Source of the DNA: Gallionellaceae bacterium
GTDB lineage: Bacteria; Pseudomonadota; Gammaproteobacteria; Burkholderiales; Gallionellaceae
DNA: 43,741 nt
Direction of reading: 5' to 3'
Assembly (NCBI GenBank): GCA_009773615.1
Contig: WSYA01000012.1
Span: 1 to 43,741 of the forward strand
How positions within the stretch are numbered: position 1 is the first letter of the stretch; each line of letters begins with the position of its first letter. Under the pieces are notes generated by a model. The model was given only the letters and a program-made list of their open reading frames with translations, searched no databases and was not told the origin of the DNA. Positions 25,954 through 40,266 of the stretch are shown piece by piece. Both the position numbers and the translations under genes were made by a program.

Positions 25954-27606
25954 ATGACGATTTCCAACACATCACCAGAAAAACGCACATCCGGAAACAT
26001 TGTTTTAGTCGGCATGATGGGGGCGGGCAAAACAACGGTCGGCAGGATGCTGGCCAAGCAGCTCGGTAAAACGTTCATCGACAGCGATGAGGAAATACAA
26101 AAACGCACCGGCGTTAAAATATCCCACATATTCGATGTCGAGGGCGAAGAAGGGTTTCGTCAGCGCGAGAGTTGCGTCATACAAGACTTGGTCAAGCTCG
26201 ACAATATCGTGCTGGCAACGGGCGGCGGTGCAGTGCTTAAGCCGGATAATCGCGCAGCGTTACAGGCGAATGGAATCGTCATCTACCTGAAGAGCGGCGT
26301 GCATGATTTGTGGCAGCGCACGCGCCACGATCACAACCGCCCCTTGCTGCAAACGGCCAATCCGCGCGCTAGACTGCAGGAACTGTTCGAGCAGCGCGAC
26401 CCGATTTACAGCGCAGTTGCCGACCACGTCATCCACACTGGTAAACAAAGTGTGCAAATCCTTATAGCGCGCCTGATAAAAAAAATCAGCGCCCAAGATC
26501 AACCCAGACAAGCAATACATACTATGCAAACATTGAACGTAGGGCTGGCCGAAAGAAGCTATCAAATTCACATCGGCCAAAATTTGATCCGCCGGATTGA
26601 TTTGTTGCTCAAACATATTCCGCATAAGCGTGTGGCGATCGTAAGCAACACGACCGTTGCACCGCTGTATTTGGAAGGTTTGTCGAACACGCTGGCAGCT
26701 AACGGCATTCAGGTTCAGTCGATTGTGTTGCCGGATGGCGAGCAGTATAAAAATTCAGAATCGCTCAATACGATCTATGACGCTTTGCTTTCCAACAGAT
26801 GCGAGCGCAATACGCCCCTGATCGCTTTAGGCGGCGGGGTGATCGGCGATTTGACCGGATATGCGGCGGCGACATATCTGCGCGGTGTTCCGTTCATTCA
26901 AATTCCCACCACGTTGCTGGCGCAGGTCGACTCCTCGGTGGGCGGTAAGACCGGCATCAATCATCCTTTGGGTAAAAACATGATAGGCGCGTTTTACCAG
27001 CCGCAGGTGGTGATAGCCGATGTGGCAACGTTAAATACCCTGTCCGACAAGGAGCTGCGCGCTGGCATAGCCGAGGTCATCAAATACGGACTGATCCGCG
27101 ATCTGCCGTTTCTGGAATGGCTGGAGCAAAACATCGAAAAGCTGCTGCAGCGTGACCCGGAAGCGCTGCAATACGCCATCGTGCGCAGCTGTCAGAACAA
27201 AGCTGAAGTCGTCGGAGCCGACGAACGCGAGAGCGGGGAGCGCGCGCTGTTGAATTTGGGACATACCTTCGGCCATGCCATTGAAAACGCGATGGGCTAC
27301 GGTGTTTGGCTGCACGGCGAGGCCGTGGCAGCCGGAACGATCATGGCCGCAGATTTATCTCGCCGGCTGGGCTGGCTGACGCAACAGGATGTCGAGCGCA
27401 CAAAGAAATTGTTCACAAGATCCGGCTTGCCTGTCCAAGGCCCTCGCCTGGGAACTGAAAAATACATGCAATTGATGGGGCTGGATAAAAAAGTTGTGGA
27501 TGGAAAAATACGTTTCATTTTGCTCAAGGCATTGGGCCAAGCCGTCATCACCGACGAGGTGGCAATAGAATTGCTCGGCCAGACGCTGGAGTCTTGCAGT
27601 GTCTGA
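25954..27606 (+). CDS. aroKB: Fused shikimate kinase / 3-dehydroquinate synthase
   Basis: A 550-residue protein in one open frame. Residues about 10-175 are shikimate kinase: Walker A GMMGAGKT (20-27), FIDSDEEIQ, and the shikimate-binding GGGAV. Residues about 190-550 are dehydroquinate synthase: [13 protein letters not shown] in the NAD site, [18 protein letters not shown], and the zinc ligands in [18 protein letters not shown] and WLHGEAV. In most relatives aroK and aroB are separate adjacent genes. Here the linker HTMQTLNV has an internal ATG (26524) that could still start a separate AroB, but no ribosome binding site precedes it. The two reactions are not consecutive in the pathway. Confidence 0.93.
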   Translation: MTISNTSPEKRTSGNIVLVGMMGAGKTTVGRMLAKQLGKTFIDSDEEIQKRTGVKISHIFDVEGEEGFRQRESCVIQDLVKLDNIVLATGGGAVLKPDNRAALQANGIVIYLKSGVHDLWQRTRHDHNRPLLQTANPRARLQELFEQRDPIYSAVADHVIHTGKQSVQILIARLIKKISAQDQPRQAIHTMQTLNVGLAERSYQIHIGQNLIRRIDLLLKHIPHKRVAIVSNTTVAPLYLEGLSNTLAANGIQVQSIVLPDGEQYKNSESLNTIYDALLSNRCERNTPLIALGGGVIGDLTGYAAATYLRGVPFIQIPTTLLAQVDSSVGGKTGINHPLGKNMIGAFYQPQVVIADVATLNTLSDKELRAGIAEVIKYGLIRDLPFLEWLEQNIEKLLQRDPEALQYAIVRSCQNKAEVVGADERESGERALLNLGHTFGHAIENAMGYGVWLHGEAVAAGTIMAADLSRRLGWLTQQDVERTKKLFTRSGLPVQGPRLGTEKYMQLMGLDKKVVDGKIRFILLKALGQAVITDEVAIELLGQTLESCSV

Positions 27607-28726
27607 CCTAGAGCTTGCGCCCTACGCCGCAACACCGCATTTGTCCCGTGGCCGCAAAGTGCACGAAGATGCCCCGCCGGGCAGGAGCGAGTTTCAGCGC
27701 GACCGCGACCGCATCATCCATTCCAGCGCTTTTCGCCGCCTGGAATACAAGACCCAGGTGTTCGTGAACCACGAGGGCGATCTGTTTCGCACGCGGCTGA
27801 CGCACAGCATCGAAGTGGCGCAGATAGGGCGCTCCATCGCAAGACGCTTAAAACTAAATGAAGATCTCGTGGAAGCGATCTCATTGGCGCATGATCTGGG
27901 GCACACGCCCTTCGGCCATGCCGGACAGGATGCGCTCAATACCTGCATGCAGGATTACGGCGGCTTCGAACATAATTTGCAATCGTTGCGCGTGGTCGAT
28001 GTGCTGGAGGAGCGCTACGCAGATTTCGACGGTTTGAACCTGTGCTTTGAAACGCGCGAAGGCATCCTCAAACACTGCTCGCTGGAACATGCGGCCCGGT
28101 TGGGAGAAGTGGGCGAGCGCTTCCTCAACGATCAGCGCCCGACGCTGGAAGCGCAGATCGCTAATCTGGCCGACGAGATCGCCTACAACAATCACGATGT
28201 AGATGACGGCCTGCGTTCGGGATTGATCACGCTGGGACAGCTTGCCTCGGTGCGCCTGTTTGCGAGTCATCTGGACGAGGTGCGCAAGGCCTACCCCGCA
28301 TTGGCTGAGCGCCGTGTCGTGCACGAGACCATTCGGCGCATGATCAATACGCTGGTGAGCGACGTCATCGCGCAGACTGAAAAAAACATTCGCGCGCAAA
28401 CGCTCAAGGATGTAAACGATGTGCGCAATGCGCCGGCCGTGCTGGGATTCAGCGCGCAGATGCTGGAGCTCAATCGCGAACTCAAAGCATTCTTACGCAC
28501 CCATCTGTACCGTCACTATCTCGTTCTGAGAATGAGTGCCAAAGCGCAACGCATCATCAGCGAATTGTTCCAAGCCTTTATGGAAGACCGCAGATTGTTG
28601 CCGCCGCAATTCCAACGCGCCGCCGAGTTGGAACATGCGCGTGCAGTGGCCGATTACGTTGCGGGTATGACGGATCGCTACGCGATCAGGGAATATCGGC
28701 GCTTATTTGCCGTGGAAGAAAATTGA
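27599..28726 (+). CDS. dgt: dGTP triphosphohydrolase-like protein (HD domain)
   Basis: A 375-residue HD-superfamily dNTPase that releases triphosphate from dGTP or other dNTPs. The conserved His69 ([13 protein letters not shown]) and the His98-Asp99 pair ([13 protein letters not shown]) are intact, as is a later YNNHDVDDG motif with the last HD-domain Asp. The length suits the short, non-Escherichia type of the family. GTG start at 27599, overlapping the aroKB stop by 8 bp; translation is probably coupled. Confidence 0.9.
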   Translation: MSDLELAPYAATPHLSRGRKVHEDAPPGRSEFQRDRDRIIHSSAFRRLEYKTQVFVNHEGDLFRTRLTHSIEVAQIGRSIARRLKLNEDLVEAISLAHDLGHTPFGHAGQDALNTCMQDYGGFEHNLQSLRVVDVLEERYADFDGLNLCFETREGILKHCSLEHAARLGEVGERFLNDQRPTLEAQIANLADEIAYNNHDVDDGLRSGLITLGQLASVRLFASHLDEVRKAYPALAERRVVHETIRRMINTLVSDVIAQTEKNIRAQTLKDVNDVRNAPAVLGFSAQMLELNRELKAFLRTHLYRHYLVLRMSAKAQRIISELFQAFMEDRRLLPPQFQRAAELEHARAVADYVAGMTDRYAIREYRRLFAVEEN

Positions 28727-28885
28727 TCTTCAATAACGCTCGAAATATATCCAAATAATCCTATCCTTGCGGCGATATTGCTGACAGCTTCGAGACAAGG
28801 TAACATTCGCGCCCTTTCGCTTTTGAAATTAGACGTGGTGGCGTGTGCCGCCGCATTTTGCCGTAGAGATTTAATGAGGAACAAA

Positions 28886-33578
<4,693 letters not shown>

Positions 33579-33583
<5 letters not shown>

Positions 33584-33730
33584 ACACCCTCGCAAATTCG
33601 TTTTGCGGGCGAATCGCTGTGTCGTGTGCTCGCTCGCTCCTCACCTACCAACGCGGTATGTCTCGTCGCTCGCTGCGCGACTCCTTGCGCTTCATCCCGC
33701 AAAATCAAATTTTCAAGGGTGTTCATCATG
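33579..33730. repeat. Hairpin-ended insertion between gltB and gltD
   Basis: ATGAACACCCT (33580-33590) is perfectly repeated in inverted sense as AGGGTGTTCAT (33717-33727 region). The match continues inward with near complementarity through TTTTGCGGG and CCCGCAAAA, giving arms of about 30 bp. The centre is a GC-rich run of CGCTCG-type sequence, a form of intergenic repeat seen in other betaproteobacteria. The left arm begins on the gltB stop codon and the right arm ends on the gltD start, so the element fills the entire gap. The gltD ribosome binding site (AAGGGTG) lies in the right arm and could be hidden by the hairpin. Confidence 0.75.
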
Positions 33731-35191
33731 GGTAAACCAACCGGATTCATGGAGTTTCAGCGCGTCAGCGAAGGCTATGCGCCTGTCGAACAGCGCTTGA
33801 AGGACTATCGCGAGTTTGTCGCACACCTGGGCGATGCTGAGGCCAAGCAGCAGGGCGCGCGCTGTATGGATTGCGGCATCCCGTTCTGCAACAACGGCTG
33901 CCCGGTCAATAACATCATCCCCGACTGGAACGACTTGGTGTATCGCGGTAACTGGAAGCAGGCGCTGGACGTGCTGCAATCCACCAACAACTTCCCCGAA
34001 GTGACCGGGCGCATCTGCCCTGCCCCATGTGAAGCGGCATGCACGCTGAACATCAACAACGAAGCGGTCGGCATCAAATCCATCGAGCATGCCATCATCG
34101 ACAAGGGCGGCGAGAACGGCTGGGTCGTACCCCAGCCCGCGAAAAAGAAATCCGGCAAGAAGGTCGCCGTGGTCGGTTCCGGCCCCGCAGGCTTGGCCAC
34201 CGCGCAGCAACTCGCGCGCGCGGGTCATACGGTCACCGTGTTTGAGAAAAACAGCCGCATCGGCGGCCTGATGCGCTACGGCATTCCCGACTTCAAGCTG
34301 GACAAGCGCCTGATCGATTGGCGCATGGCGCAGCTGGCTGCCGAAGGTGTCGAGTTCCGCACCAACGTTTTTGTGGGCAAAGAGCTGCCCGGCAAAGGCA
34401 TTGCCAACGACGCCATAACCAACATCAACCCGAAAGACCTGCAAAATAAATTTGATGCAGTGATCTTGGCGGGCGGTGCGGAACAGCCGCGCGACCTGCC
34501 CATACCCGGGCGTGAACTGAAAGGCGTGCATTATGCGCTGGAGTTTTTGATTCCGCAGAACAAGGAAGTGGCGGGCGATGCCAAGAACCAGATCAACGTG
34601 AATGGCAAGCATGTCGTCGTCATCGGCGGCGGCGATACCGGCTCCGACTGCGTCGGCACGTCCAACCGTCACGGTGCCGCATCGGTTACGCAGATCGAAG
34701 TGATGCCGCGCGCGCCGGACCAGGAGAATAAATCGCTGACCTGGCCGTACTGGCCGCTCAAATTGCGCACATCCAGCTCGCACGACGAAGGTTGCGTGCG
34801 CGACTGGGCGATTGCTACCAAAGAGTTCGTCGGCGAAAACGGCGTGCTCAAATCCATCAAGGCCGTGCGTATCGAATTCAAGGACGGCAAGATGGTCGAA
34901 GTGCCGGGTAGTGAATTTGAACTCAAGGCCGATTTCGTGTTTCTTGCCATGGGCTTCACCAATCCGTTGGCACAAGTGCTGGATGCGTTCGGTGTGGAGA
35001 AAGATGCGCGCGGCAATGCCAAAGCCGACACCGAAGGTACAACGTGCTACCAGACCAACGTGAAGAAAGTCTTTGCAGCGGGCGATATGCGTCGCGGTCA
35101 ATCGCTGGTGGTATGGGCGATACGCGAAGGCCGTCAGGCGGCGCGTGCGGTGGACGAGTATTTGATGGGCAGCAGCGTTTTACCGCGATAA
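33728..35191 (+). CDS. gltD: Glutamate synthase (NADPH) small subunit
   Basis: A 487-residue FAD/NADPH oxidoreductase feeding electrons to GltB. N-terminal cysteines C46, C49, C54 and C58 and C97, C101 and C105 bind two 4Fe-4S clusters. The FAD loop [11 protein letters not shown] is at about residues 146-156, the NADPH loop [13 protein letters not shown] near 297-309, and the second FAD motif is [14 protein letters not shown]. The start is ATG 33728; the frame upstream belongs to the repeat element. Normally gltD follows gltB within a few bases; here about 145 bp of repeat intervenes. Confidence 0.96.
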   Translation: MGKPTGFMEFQRVSEGYAPVEQRLKDYREFVAHLGDAEAKQQGARCMDCGIPFCNNGCPVNNIIPDWNDLVYRGNWKQALDVLQSTNNFPEVTGRICPAPCEAACTLNINNEAVGIKSIEHAIIDKGGENGWVVPQPAKKKSGKKVAVVGSGPAGLATAQQLARAGHTVTVFEKNSRIGGLMRYGIPDFKLDKRLIDWRMAQLAAEGVEFRTNVFVGKELPGKGIANDAITNINPKDLQNKFDAVILAGGAEQPRDLPIPGRELKGVHYALEFLIPQNKEVAGDAKNQINVNGKHVVVIGGGDTGSDCVGTSNRHGAASVTQIEVMPRAPDQENKSLTWPYWPLKLRTSSSHDEGCVRDWAIATKEFVGENGVLKSIKAVRIEFKDGKMVEVPGSEFELKADFVFLAMGFTNPLAQVLDAFGVEKDARGNAKADTEGTTCYQTNVKKVFAAGDMRRGQSLVVWAIREGRQAARAVDEYLMGSSVLPR

Positions 35192-35199
35192 TAAAACAC

Positions 35200-35346
35200 C
35201 ACCACAGAGACACAGAGACACAGAGACACAGAGAAAGGCAACAACAAAACTGATTCAACGGCAAAGAAAAGAATAACTGGATTAGCCGGGTATGAGTTTT
35301 GGATTTAAGGTTTTGTTTTTCTCTGTGTCTCAGTGTCTCTGTGGTG
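35200..35346. repeat. Inverted array of 8-bp tandem units (CACAGAGA)
   Basis: The left arm is four exact copies of CACAGAGA (35203-35234), preceded by CAC. The right arm is TCTCTGTG, TCTCAGTG, TCTCTGTG and GTG (35320-35346). The 80-bp centre shows no gene. The same plan as the 10-bp-unit array before cbbQ, but with different sequence. It ends 26 bp before the hemE start. Confidence 0.88.
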
Positions 35347-35372
35347 AAATTCTTTAGTCTTTAGGGATCACC

Positions 35373-36437
35373 ATGAACTTCAATGTAAAAAACGACACCT
35401 TCCTGCGCGCCTTGTTGCGTCAACCAACCGAATATACCCCCGTATGGATGATGCGCCAGGCCGGGCGTTACCTGCCGGAATACTGCGCTACCCGCAAACG
35501 CGCAGGCAGCTTTCTTGAGTTGTGCAAGAGCCCAGACATGGCAACAGAGGTAACATTGCAGCCGTTGGATCGTTTTCCTCTGGATGCCGCAATTTTGTTC
35601 TCCGACATTCTCACCGTGCCGGATGCGATGGGTCTGGGTTTGTATTTCGCCGAGGGCGAGGGCCCGAAGTTCGAGCGTCCCTTGCGCGACGAAGCCGCGA
35701 TCAAGGCGCTGCGCGTGCCTGACATCGGCAAAGATCTGAAATATGTGACCGATGCCGTTTCTCAGATTCGCAAGGCGCTGGACGGACGCGTGCCGTTGAT
35801 CGGTTTCTCCGGTAGCCCGTGGACATTGTCGTGCTACATGGTCGAAGGCGGCGGCAGCGACGACTACGCCAAGGTGAAGACCCTGATGTACAAGGAGCCG
35901 AAGCTGATGCACCACATTCTGGAAGTGACCGCGCAGTCGGTGATCGCTTACCTGAATGCGCAGATCGAAGCGGGCGCGCAAGCCGTGATGATTTTCGACT
36001 CCTGGGGCGGTGCGCTGTCGCATGCGGCTTACCATGAGTTCTCGCTGCCCTATATGCAGCGTATTGTGGCCGGCCTGATTAAAGAAAAAGACGGCGTGCG
36101 TATTCCGTCTGTCGTGTTCACCAAGGGCGGTGGCTTGTGGATCGAAAGCATTGCCGACATCGGCTGCGATGCGGTGGGTCTGGATTGGACTATGGACATC
36201 GGCATAGCGCGCCAGAAGGTCGGGCACAAAGTTGCCTTGCAGGGCAACATCGATCCGACCGTACTATTCGCCACGCCGGAAGTCATCCGCAACGAAGTGG
36301 AAAAAGTGTTGACCAGCTACGGTTATGGTAGCGGTCATGTATTCAATCTGGGGCATGGAATTTCGCAATTCACCAATCCGGACAACGCCGCAGCGCTGGT
36401 TCAGGCCGTGCATGAATTGAGCAAAAAATATCATTAA
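35373..36437 (+). CDS. hemE: Uroporphyrinogen decarboxylase
   Basis: A 354-residue enzyme converting uroporphyrinogen III to coproporphyrinogen III in haem synthesis. [13 protein letters not shown] (about residues 27-39) holds the substrate-binding arginines; [19 protein letters not shown] (about 73-91) contains the key aspartate; [19 protein letters not shown] is the second family signature. Length and both signatures are normal. The ATG is preceded by TTTAGGGATCACC, a weak ribosome binding site. A terminator follows, then the DnaA-box region. Confidence 0.96.
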   Translation: MNFNVKNDTFLRALLRQPTEYTPVWMMRQAGRYLPEYCATRKRAGSFLELCKSPDMATEVTLQPLDRFPLDAAILFSDILTVPDAMGLGLYFAEGEGPKFERPLRDEAAIKALRVPDIGKDLKYVTDAVSQIRKALDGRVPLIGFSGSPWTLSCYMVEGGGSDDYAKVKTLMYKEPKLMHHILEVTAQSVIAYLNAQIEAGAQAVMIFDSWGGALSHAAYHEFSLPYMQRIVAGLIKEKDGVRIPSVVFTKGGGLWIESIADIGCDAVGLDWTMDIGIARQKVGHKVALQGNIDPTVLFATPEVIRNEVEKVLTSYGYGSGHVFNLGHGISQFTNPDNAAALVQAVHELSKKYH

Positions 36438-36484
36438 AACCCCTTGACATCCGCTGCGGTTATAAACAACGCAACGATTCAGCC

Positions 36485-36526
36485 AAAGGCCACAGATGAT
36501 TTCTCTGTGGCCTTTGTTGTTTTTTG
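36485..36526 (+). terminator. Rho-independent terminator after hemE
   Basis: AAAGGCCACAG (36485-36495) pairs with CTGTGGCCTTT (36505-36515) and is followed by GTTGTTTTTT. It closes the hemE message. Confidence 0.9.
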
Positions 36527-36552
36527 TAACATTATGATTATAAACATATAAT
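36524..36552 (+). promoter_or_regulatory. Candidate sigma-70 promoter upstream of priA
   Basis: TTGTAA (36524-36529), 17 bp, TATAAT (36547-36552). A perfect -10 but an imperfect -35 that overlaps the end of the hemE terminator. A second TATAAT at 36592-36597 has a TTGAGC 19 bp upstream. Confidence 0.4.
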
Positions 36553-36623
36553 TCAGTGCTCTGAATTTGAGCAGATGAAAAAAACAGTATATATAATTAG
36601 CAGTTAGCAGCATTGTTGGCGGG

Positions 36624-36658
36624 TTATGCACATAGTTATCCACAGAATTTGTGCATAA
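36624..36658. promoter_or_regulatory. Cluster of three DnaA-box matches between hemE and priA
   Basis: TTATGCACA (36624-36632), TTATCCACA (36636-36644) and TGTGCATAA (36650-36658, reverse complement TTATGCACA) all fit TTATNCACA within 35 bp; the middle one is the high-affinity consensus. The outer two form an inverted repeat. The flanks, 36524-36600 and 36659-36729, are markedly AT-rich. DnaA binding to control priA, or part of a replication origin, is possible; neither is shown. Confidence 0.6.
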
Positions 36659-36729
36659 TAAAAAATCTGTATATCCATCAAGCTCATTAGCGAAATTGCA
36701 TAGAAATTACCGGAGAAAAATTCATTAAC

Positions 36730-38910
36730 ATGCCCATCGTTCGCGTCGCGCTAGATGTGCCGTTGTCAACACTATTCGACTATTTAGTGGATGCCGATTT
36801 GTCGGTGGACATCGGTCAGCGTGTACTCGTCCCGTTCGGGCGCAAACATGTCGTTGGCATCGTGATGGAAGTGGCTGAAAGCTCCGGGTTGGCCGTCGAA
36901 CGCATTAAATCTGTTGTGCAGGTGCTGGATGATGTGCCGCCCCTGCCCTGCGAGTTGCTGACGCTGCTGCGTTTCTGTAGCGACTATTACCATCATCCGC
37001 TGGGTATGACTGTCATGGCGGCTTTGCCCGCGCGCTTGCGCGCGCAAGAGCCCGTCGCGATTAAGCAGGAATTGAGTTATGCCCTGACCGAACAAGGGCA
37101 TGCGCTTGATCTGACCGAATTTCCCAAACGCCGCGTAGTGCAGCTGCGCCTCTTGCAAGCTTTGCAGCACGCCGCCTTAGGCGGCGAGCAGATACGCGCG
37201 CTGTCGCCCAGTGCGCCGGCCAATCTAAAAGCATTAATTGGGGCGGGCTGGGTGGAGCCGAGCGCCACGACGGAAGCTGCACCCGCCGCGCATGTGTTCA
37301 ACGAGGCGCATACCCTGACACAAGCCCAGCGGCAGGCGGTAGATGCGGTTGCCAAGACGCAAGGTTTCCGCTGTTTCCTGTTGCACGGCATCACCGGCAG
37401 CGGGAAGACCGAGGTGTACGTGCATTTGATGCACCAAGTGCTACAGCGCGGCGGACAGGTGTTGCTGCTGGTGCCCGAGATCAACCTCACGCCGCAGCTG
37501 GAGAATTATTTTCGCAGCCGCTTCCCCGACGCCGAGTTGGCGAGCTTGCATAGCGGCTTGAACGACGGCGAACGCGCGAGAAAATGGTTGCGCGCGCAAT
37601 CCGGTCGGGCGCGCATCGTGCTGGGCACGCGTCTCGCGGTGTTCACCCCGCTGCCGCAACTCGGGTTGATCCTCGTGGACGAGGAGCATGACTCCTCGTT
37701 CAAACAGCAGGACGGCCTGCGCTATTCCGCGCGCGACGTGGCCATCTTCCGCGCCAATCAGCGCGGCGTGCCTATCGTGTTGGGATCGGCCACGCCGTCA
37801 CTGGAAAGCTACTACAACGCGCAGAGCGGGCGTTACCAGCTGCTCAAGCTAACCCAACGTGCAGCCGAGCAGGCACAGTTGCCGCAAGTGCGTTGCATCA
37901 ATACCAACAACATGCCGTTGCAGGAAGGTATCAGCCCGGCCATGCTGACCGCGCTGGACGAGCGCTTGCAACGCAAAGAGCAGAGTCTGATCTTCATCAA
38001 CCGGCGCGGTTATGCCCCGGTGCTGATGTGTACCGCCTGCGGCTGGTTGTCGGGCTGCTCGAATTGTGCGGGCAAACTGGTGCTGCATTTGAAAGACCGC
38101 CGTCTGCGTTGCCATCACTGCGGCCATCAGGAGCGCGTGCCGCACGCTTGCCCGGGTTGCGGCAATACCGATTTGCAACCTGTCGGTATCGGCACGCAGC
38201 GCGTAGAAGAAGCGTTGCAGGCGTACTTTCCCGAAGCGCGCATCATGCGCGTGGACAGAGACAGCACGCGCAACAAGGGCAGCTGGATCGCCATGCGCAA
38301 GCAAATCGAAGATGAAGCGGTAGACATACTGGTAGGCACGCAGATATTGGCGAAGGGACACGACTTTCCCAGTCTGACATTGGTCGGCGTGTTGAATCCG
38401 GACGGAGCGCTGTACAGCGCCGATTTTCGTGCTTCGGAAAAACTCTTTGCGCAACTTGCGCAAGTGGCGGGACGCGCCGGACGCGCCGATAAGCCGGGCG
38501 AAGTGCTGGTGCAAACAGCCTTTCCCGACCATCCCCTGTTTCGCGCTTTGCGCGCGCATGACTACGGTGCGTGGGCGCAAACGTTGCTGGCGGAGCGCGA
38601 GCAAGCGGGCTTTCCGCCTTTCGTATTTCAAGTGCTGTTGCGCGCGGAAGGCAAACAGGAGGGCGAGGTATATGCCTTCATGAAACGCGCGCGTGAAGCG
38701 GCAATGACTCTGTCGATGCCTGTGGAGATATACGGTGTCGTAGCGGCTGCTATGCCAAAACGTGCCAACCATATTCGCGCGCAGCTTTTGGTGCAAAGCA
38801 CAACGCGCAAATCCTTGCAGCAATTCCTGCGCTCATGGCATCCATTGCTGGAACAATTCCCCGCACAAAGAATACGCTGGTCGCTGGACATTGACCCGCT
38901 GGAATTTTGA
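36730..38910 (+). CDS. priA: Primosomal protein N' (PriA helicase)
   Basis: A 726-residue superfamily 2 DNA helicase that reloads the replisome at stalled forks. Walker A GITGSGKTEVY is near residues 219-229 and Walker B DEEH at 317-320. The PriA zinc-binding region has eight cysteines between Cys434 and about residue 480 (CTACGWLSGCSNC, CHHCG, CPGCG). The N-terminal 3'-DNA-binding domain starts MPIVRVALDVPLSTLFDYL. Normal length. It starts after an AT-rich leader containing three DnaA-box matches. Confidence 0.96.
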   Translation: MPIVRVALDVPLSTLFDYLVDADLSVDIGQRVLVPFGRKHVVGIVMEVAESSGLAVERIKSVVQVLDDVPPLPCELLTLLRFCSDYYHHPLGMTVMAALPARLRAQEPVAIKQELSYALTEQGHALDLTEFPKRRVVQLRLLQALQHAALGGEQIRALSPSAPANLKALIGAGWVEPSATTEAAPAAHVFNEAHTLTQAQRQAVDAVAKTQGFRCFLLHGITGSGKTEVYVHLMHQVLQRGGQVLLLVPEINLTPQLENYFRSRFPDAELASLHSGLNDGERARKWLRAQSGRARIVLGTRLAVFTPLPQLGLILVDEEHDSSFKQQDGLRYSARDVAIFRANQRGVPIVLGSATPSLESYYNAQSGRYQLLKLTQRAAEQAQLPQVRCINTNNMPLQEGISPAMLTALDERLQRKEQSLIFINRRGYAPVLMCTACGWLSGCSNCAGKLVLHLKDRRLRCHHCGHQERVPHACPGCGNTDLQPVGIGTQRVEEALQAYFPEARIMRVDRDSTRNKGSWIAMRKQIEDEAVDILVGTQILAKGHDFPSLTLVGVLNPDGALYSADFRASEKLFAQLAQVAGRAGRADKPGEVLVQTAFPDHPLFRALRAHDYGAWAQTLLAEREQAGFPPFVFQVLLRAEGKQEGEVYAFMKRAREAAMTLSMPVEIYGVVAAAMPKRANHIRAQLLVQSTTRKSLQQFLRSWHPLLEQFPAQRIRWSLDIDPLEF

Positions 38911-38950
38911 AGCCAACAACAGGTGTAAGATAAGCGCCGCTAGCGGGGGG

Positions 38951-38956
38951 TATAAT
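38951..38956 (+). promoter_or_regulatory. Candidate -10 box for the cytochrome gene
   Basis: A perfect TATAAT flanked by GGGG and CCCC, 37 bp before the ATG at 38993. No -35 at the expected distance, so only the -10 is supported. Confidence 0.35.
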
Positions 38957-38992
38957 GCCCCACGAAAATTTCATGCACGGAGAAAAAAGCAA

Positions 38993-39754
38993 ATGGATCA
39001 GGAAATTCAACGCTTCACGCTGGGCAATCTGACCTTGCCGGTCAAAACGCTTTTCACCGGTTATTTGATGGCCATCGGTCTTGGGTTGTTGATGGCGGGA
39101 GTGCAGATCATGCTCACGCACGGCATGGCAGACGGCAAGCCCGGTCTATCGGTGGATGACATCGTATACAGTTATCACGGCAATCACGAGGGCGCAGCTT
39201 CCTCCAAGCTGGACTCCAAGTTGTATGGCTCGATGAAGGACAATGCACCGCCCGAAGTAAGATTGCAGCTTTTAAAGTGGGCTGATGCGGGCGCTCCGGC
39301 AAGTGAATGGGAAGGCAAGATCAAGCCGCAGGTCGATCAGTATTGCGCGCCATGCCATGCCAATATGCCGGGCTTGGCCAATATCTCCGATAAAGCGGTG
39401 ATGGATCAAATGACGAAACACGATGAAGGCGCTTCTATTGCAACGTTGACGCGCGTATCGCACATCCATCTGTTCGGCATCTCATTCATCTTTTTCTTTG
39501 TGGGCTGGATATTTACTTATGCGACGGGTTTCACTCCGTTGACCAAAGCTATTCTGATCTTTACGCCGTTCGGTTTTCTGATCGTGGACGTGGCTTCATG
39601 GTGGCTGACCAAACTTAATTCGAACTTTGCCTGGCTGGTGATCATCGGCGGTTTCGGCTACAGCATGGCCTCGACCATCATGATCTTTTCATCGTTGTAT
39701 CAGATGTGGATTGAACCTTTGTATACATTCAAGGCGAGGCTGTTGAAAAAATAA
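38993..39754 (+). CDS. Membrane-anchored monohaem c-type cytochrome
   Basis: A 253-residue protein. Transmembrane helix 1 is at about residues 18-42. A soluble stretch (about 44-150) carries a single haem c motif CAPCH (118-122), preceded by WADAGAPASEWEGKI, and should be periplasmic. Three more hydrophobic segments follow at about 160-178, 183-204 and 212-232. The SHIHLFG segment (about 156-162) has two histidines at the membrane edge that could be haem ligands. The start is ATG 38993 with GGAG upstream. It is probably an electron-transfer protein in the inner membrane; no specific partner can be named. The following gene is a short Rossmann protein 92 bp downstream. Confidence 0.82.
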   Translation: MDQEIQRFTLGNLTLPVKTLFTGYLMAIGLGLLMAGVQIMLTHGMADGKPGLSVDDIVYSYHGNHEGAASSKLDSKLYGSMKDNAPPEVRLQLLKWADAGAPASEWEGKIKPQVDQYCAPCHANMPGLANISDKAVMDQMTKHDEGASIATLTRVSHIHLFGISFIFFFVGWIFTYATGFTPLTKAILIFTPFGFLIVDVASWWLTKLNSNFAWLVIIGGFGYSMASTIMIFSSLYQMWIEPLYTFKARLLKK

Positions 39755-39846
39755 CCGCACAAAAATGTAGCCGCAAGACCACGATTTGTAGTTGTTGCAC
39801 GCAAGTAGCAGTTGGGTATTTTTTCAACATACGGGGAGAAAGAAAT

Positions 39847-40224
39847 ATGCAAAAGCAATCAATCGCAATCGTAGGTCTGGGTAGGGTGGGTTCGGTATTT
39901 CTGGAAAAATTATTGGGTCAGTCCAACAAGGGAGTAGAGATTGTCGCTGTCGCGGAAAAAGGTCAGACCGCAGGCGCCTCATTGGCCAAGACCCACGGCA
40001 TCGAAAATCTGACCATCGACCAACTGGTGGCCAAGGGTGGCAACATCGACATCCTGTTCGACCTGACAGGAATGTCCGCAGTACGTCAGGAGCTTAGAGA
40101 AAAGCTGATGGCATCCGGCAACCGTCACACGGTGATCGCTACAGAAAGTGTCGCCTCGCTGATCTGGGTGCTGATTTCCGAGGGTGAGAATCTGCCCAAT
40201 GTTCATGTCAAAACAGGCTACTGA
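39847..40224 (+). CDS. Short NAD(P)-binding Rossmann protein
   Basis: A 125-residue protein consisting essentially of one dinucleotide-binding domain: IAIVGLGRVGSVFL (residues 6-19), VEIVAVAEKG, and IDILFDLTGMSAVRQEL resemble the NAD domain of homoserine dehydrogenase or DapB-type enzymes, but the catalytic C-terminal domain is absent. The gene has its own ATG, a good ribosome binding site (GGGGAGAAAG) and a clean stop, so it looks intact rather than truncated. It may be a redox-sensing or regulatory protein, or a reductase fragment; this is inference. Confidence 0.7.
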   Translation: MQKQSIAIVGLGRVGSVFLEKLLGQSNKGVEIVAVAEKGQTAGASLAKTHGIENLTIDQLVAKGGNIDILFDLTGMSAVRQELREKLMASGNRHTVIATESVASLIWVLISEGENLPNVHVKTGY

Positions 40225-40266
40225 TCGCTCGCTCGATTCCGCAGGCATTAAACCGCGCCGTTCAAA

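Noticed and set aside
28778..28885. N-terminal extension of GltB by up to 36 residues
   Set aside because: The added residues are unlike GltB propeptides, while the GTG at 28886 has a good ribosome binding site; the ATG at 28874 remains possible.
33713..35101. A 462-codon open frame on the minus strand opposite gltD
   Set aside because: It is the complement of a strongly coding gene with intact GltD motifs, it has no family-like sequence, and long antisense frames are expected in GC-rich coding DNA.
36440..36475. TTGACA followed by TATAAA after hemE as a promoter
   Set aside because: The spacing is only 11 bp and a terminator follows immediately, so it would make no useful message.
37849..38823. 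A 324-codon minus-strand frame opposite priA
   Set aside because: Shadow of priA; Arg/His/Gln-rich composition, no ribosome binding site, no recognisable domain.
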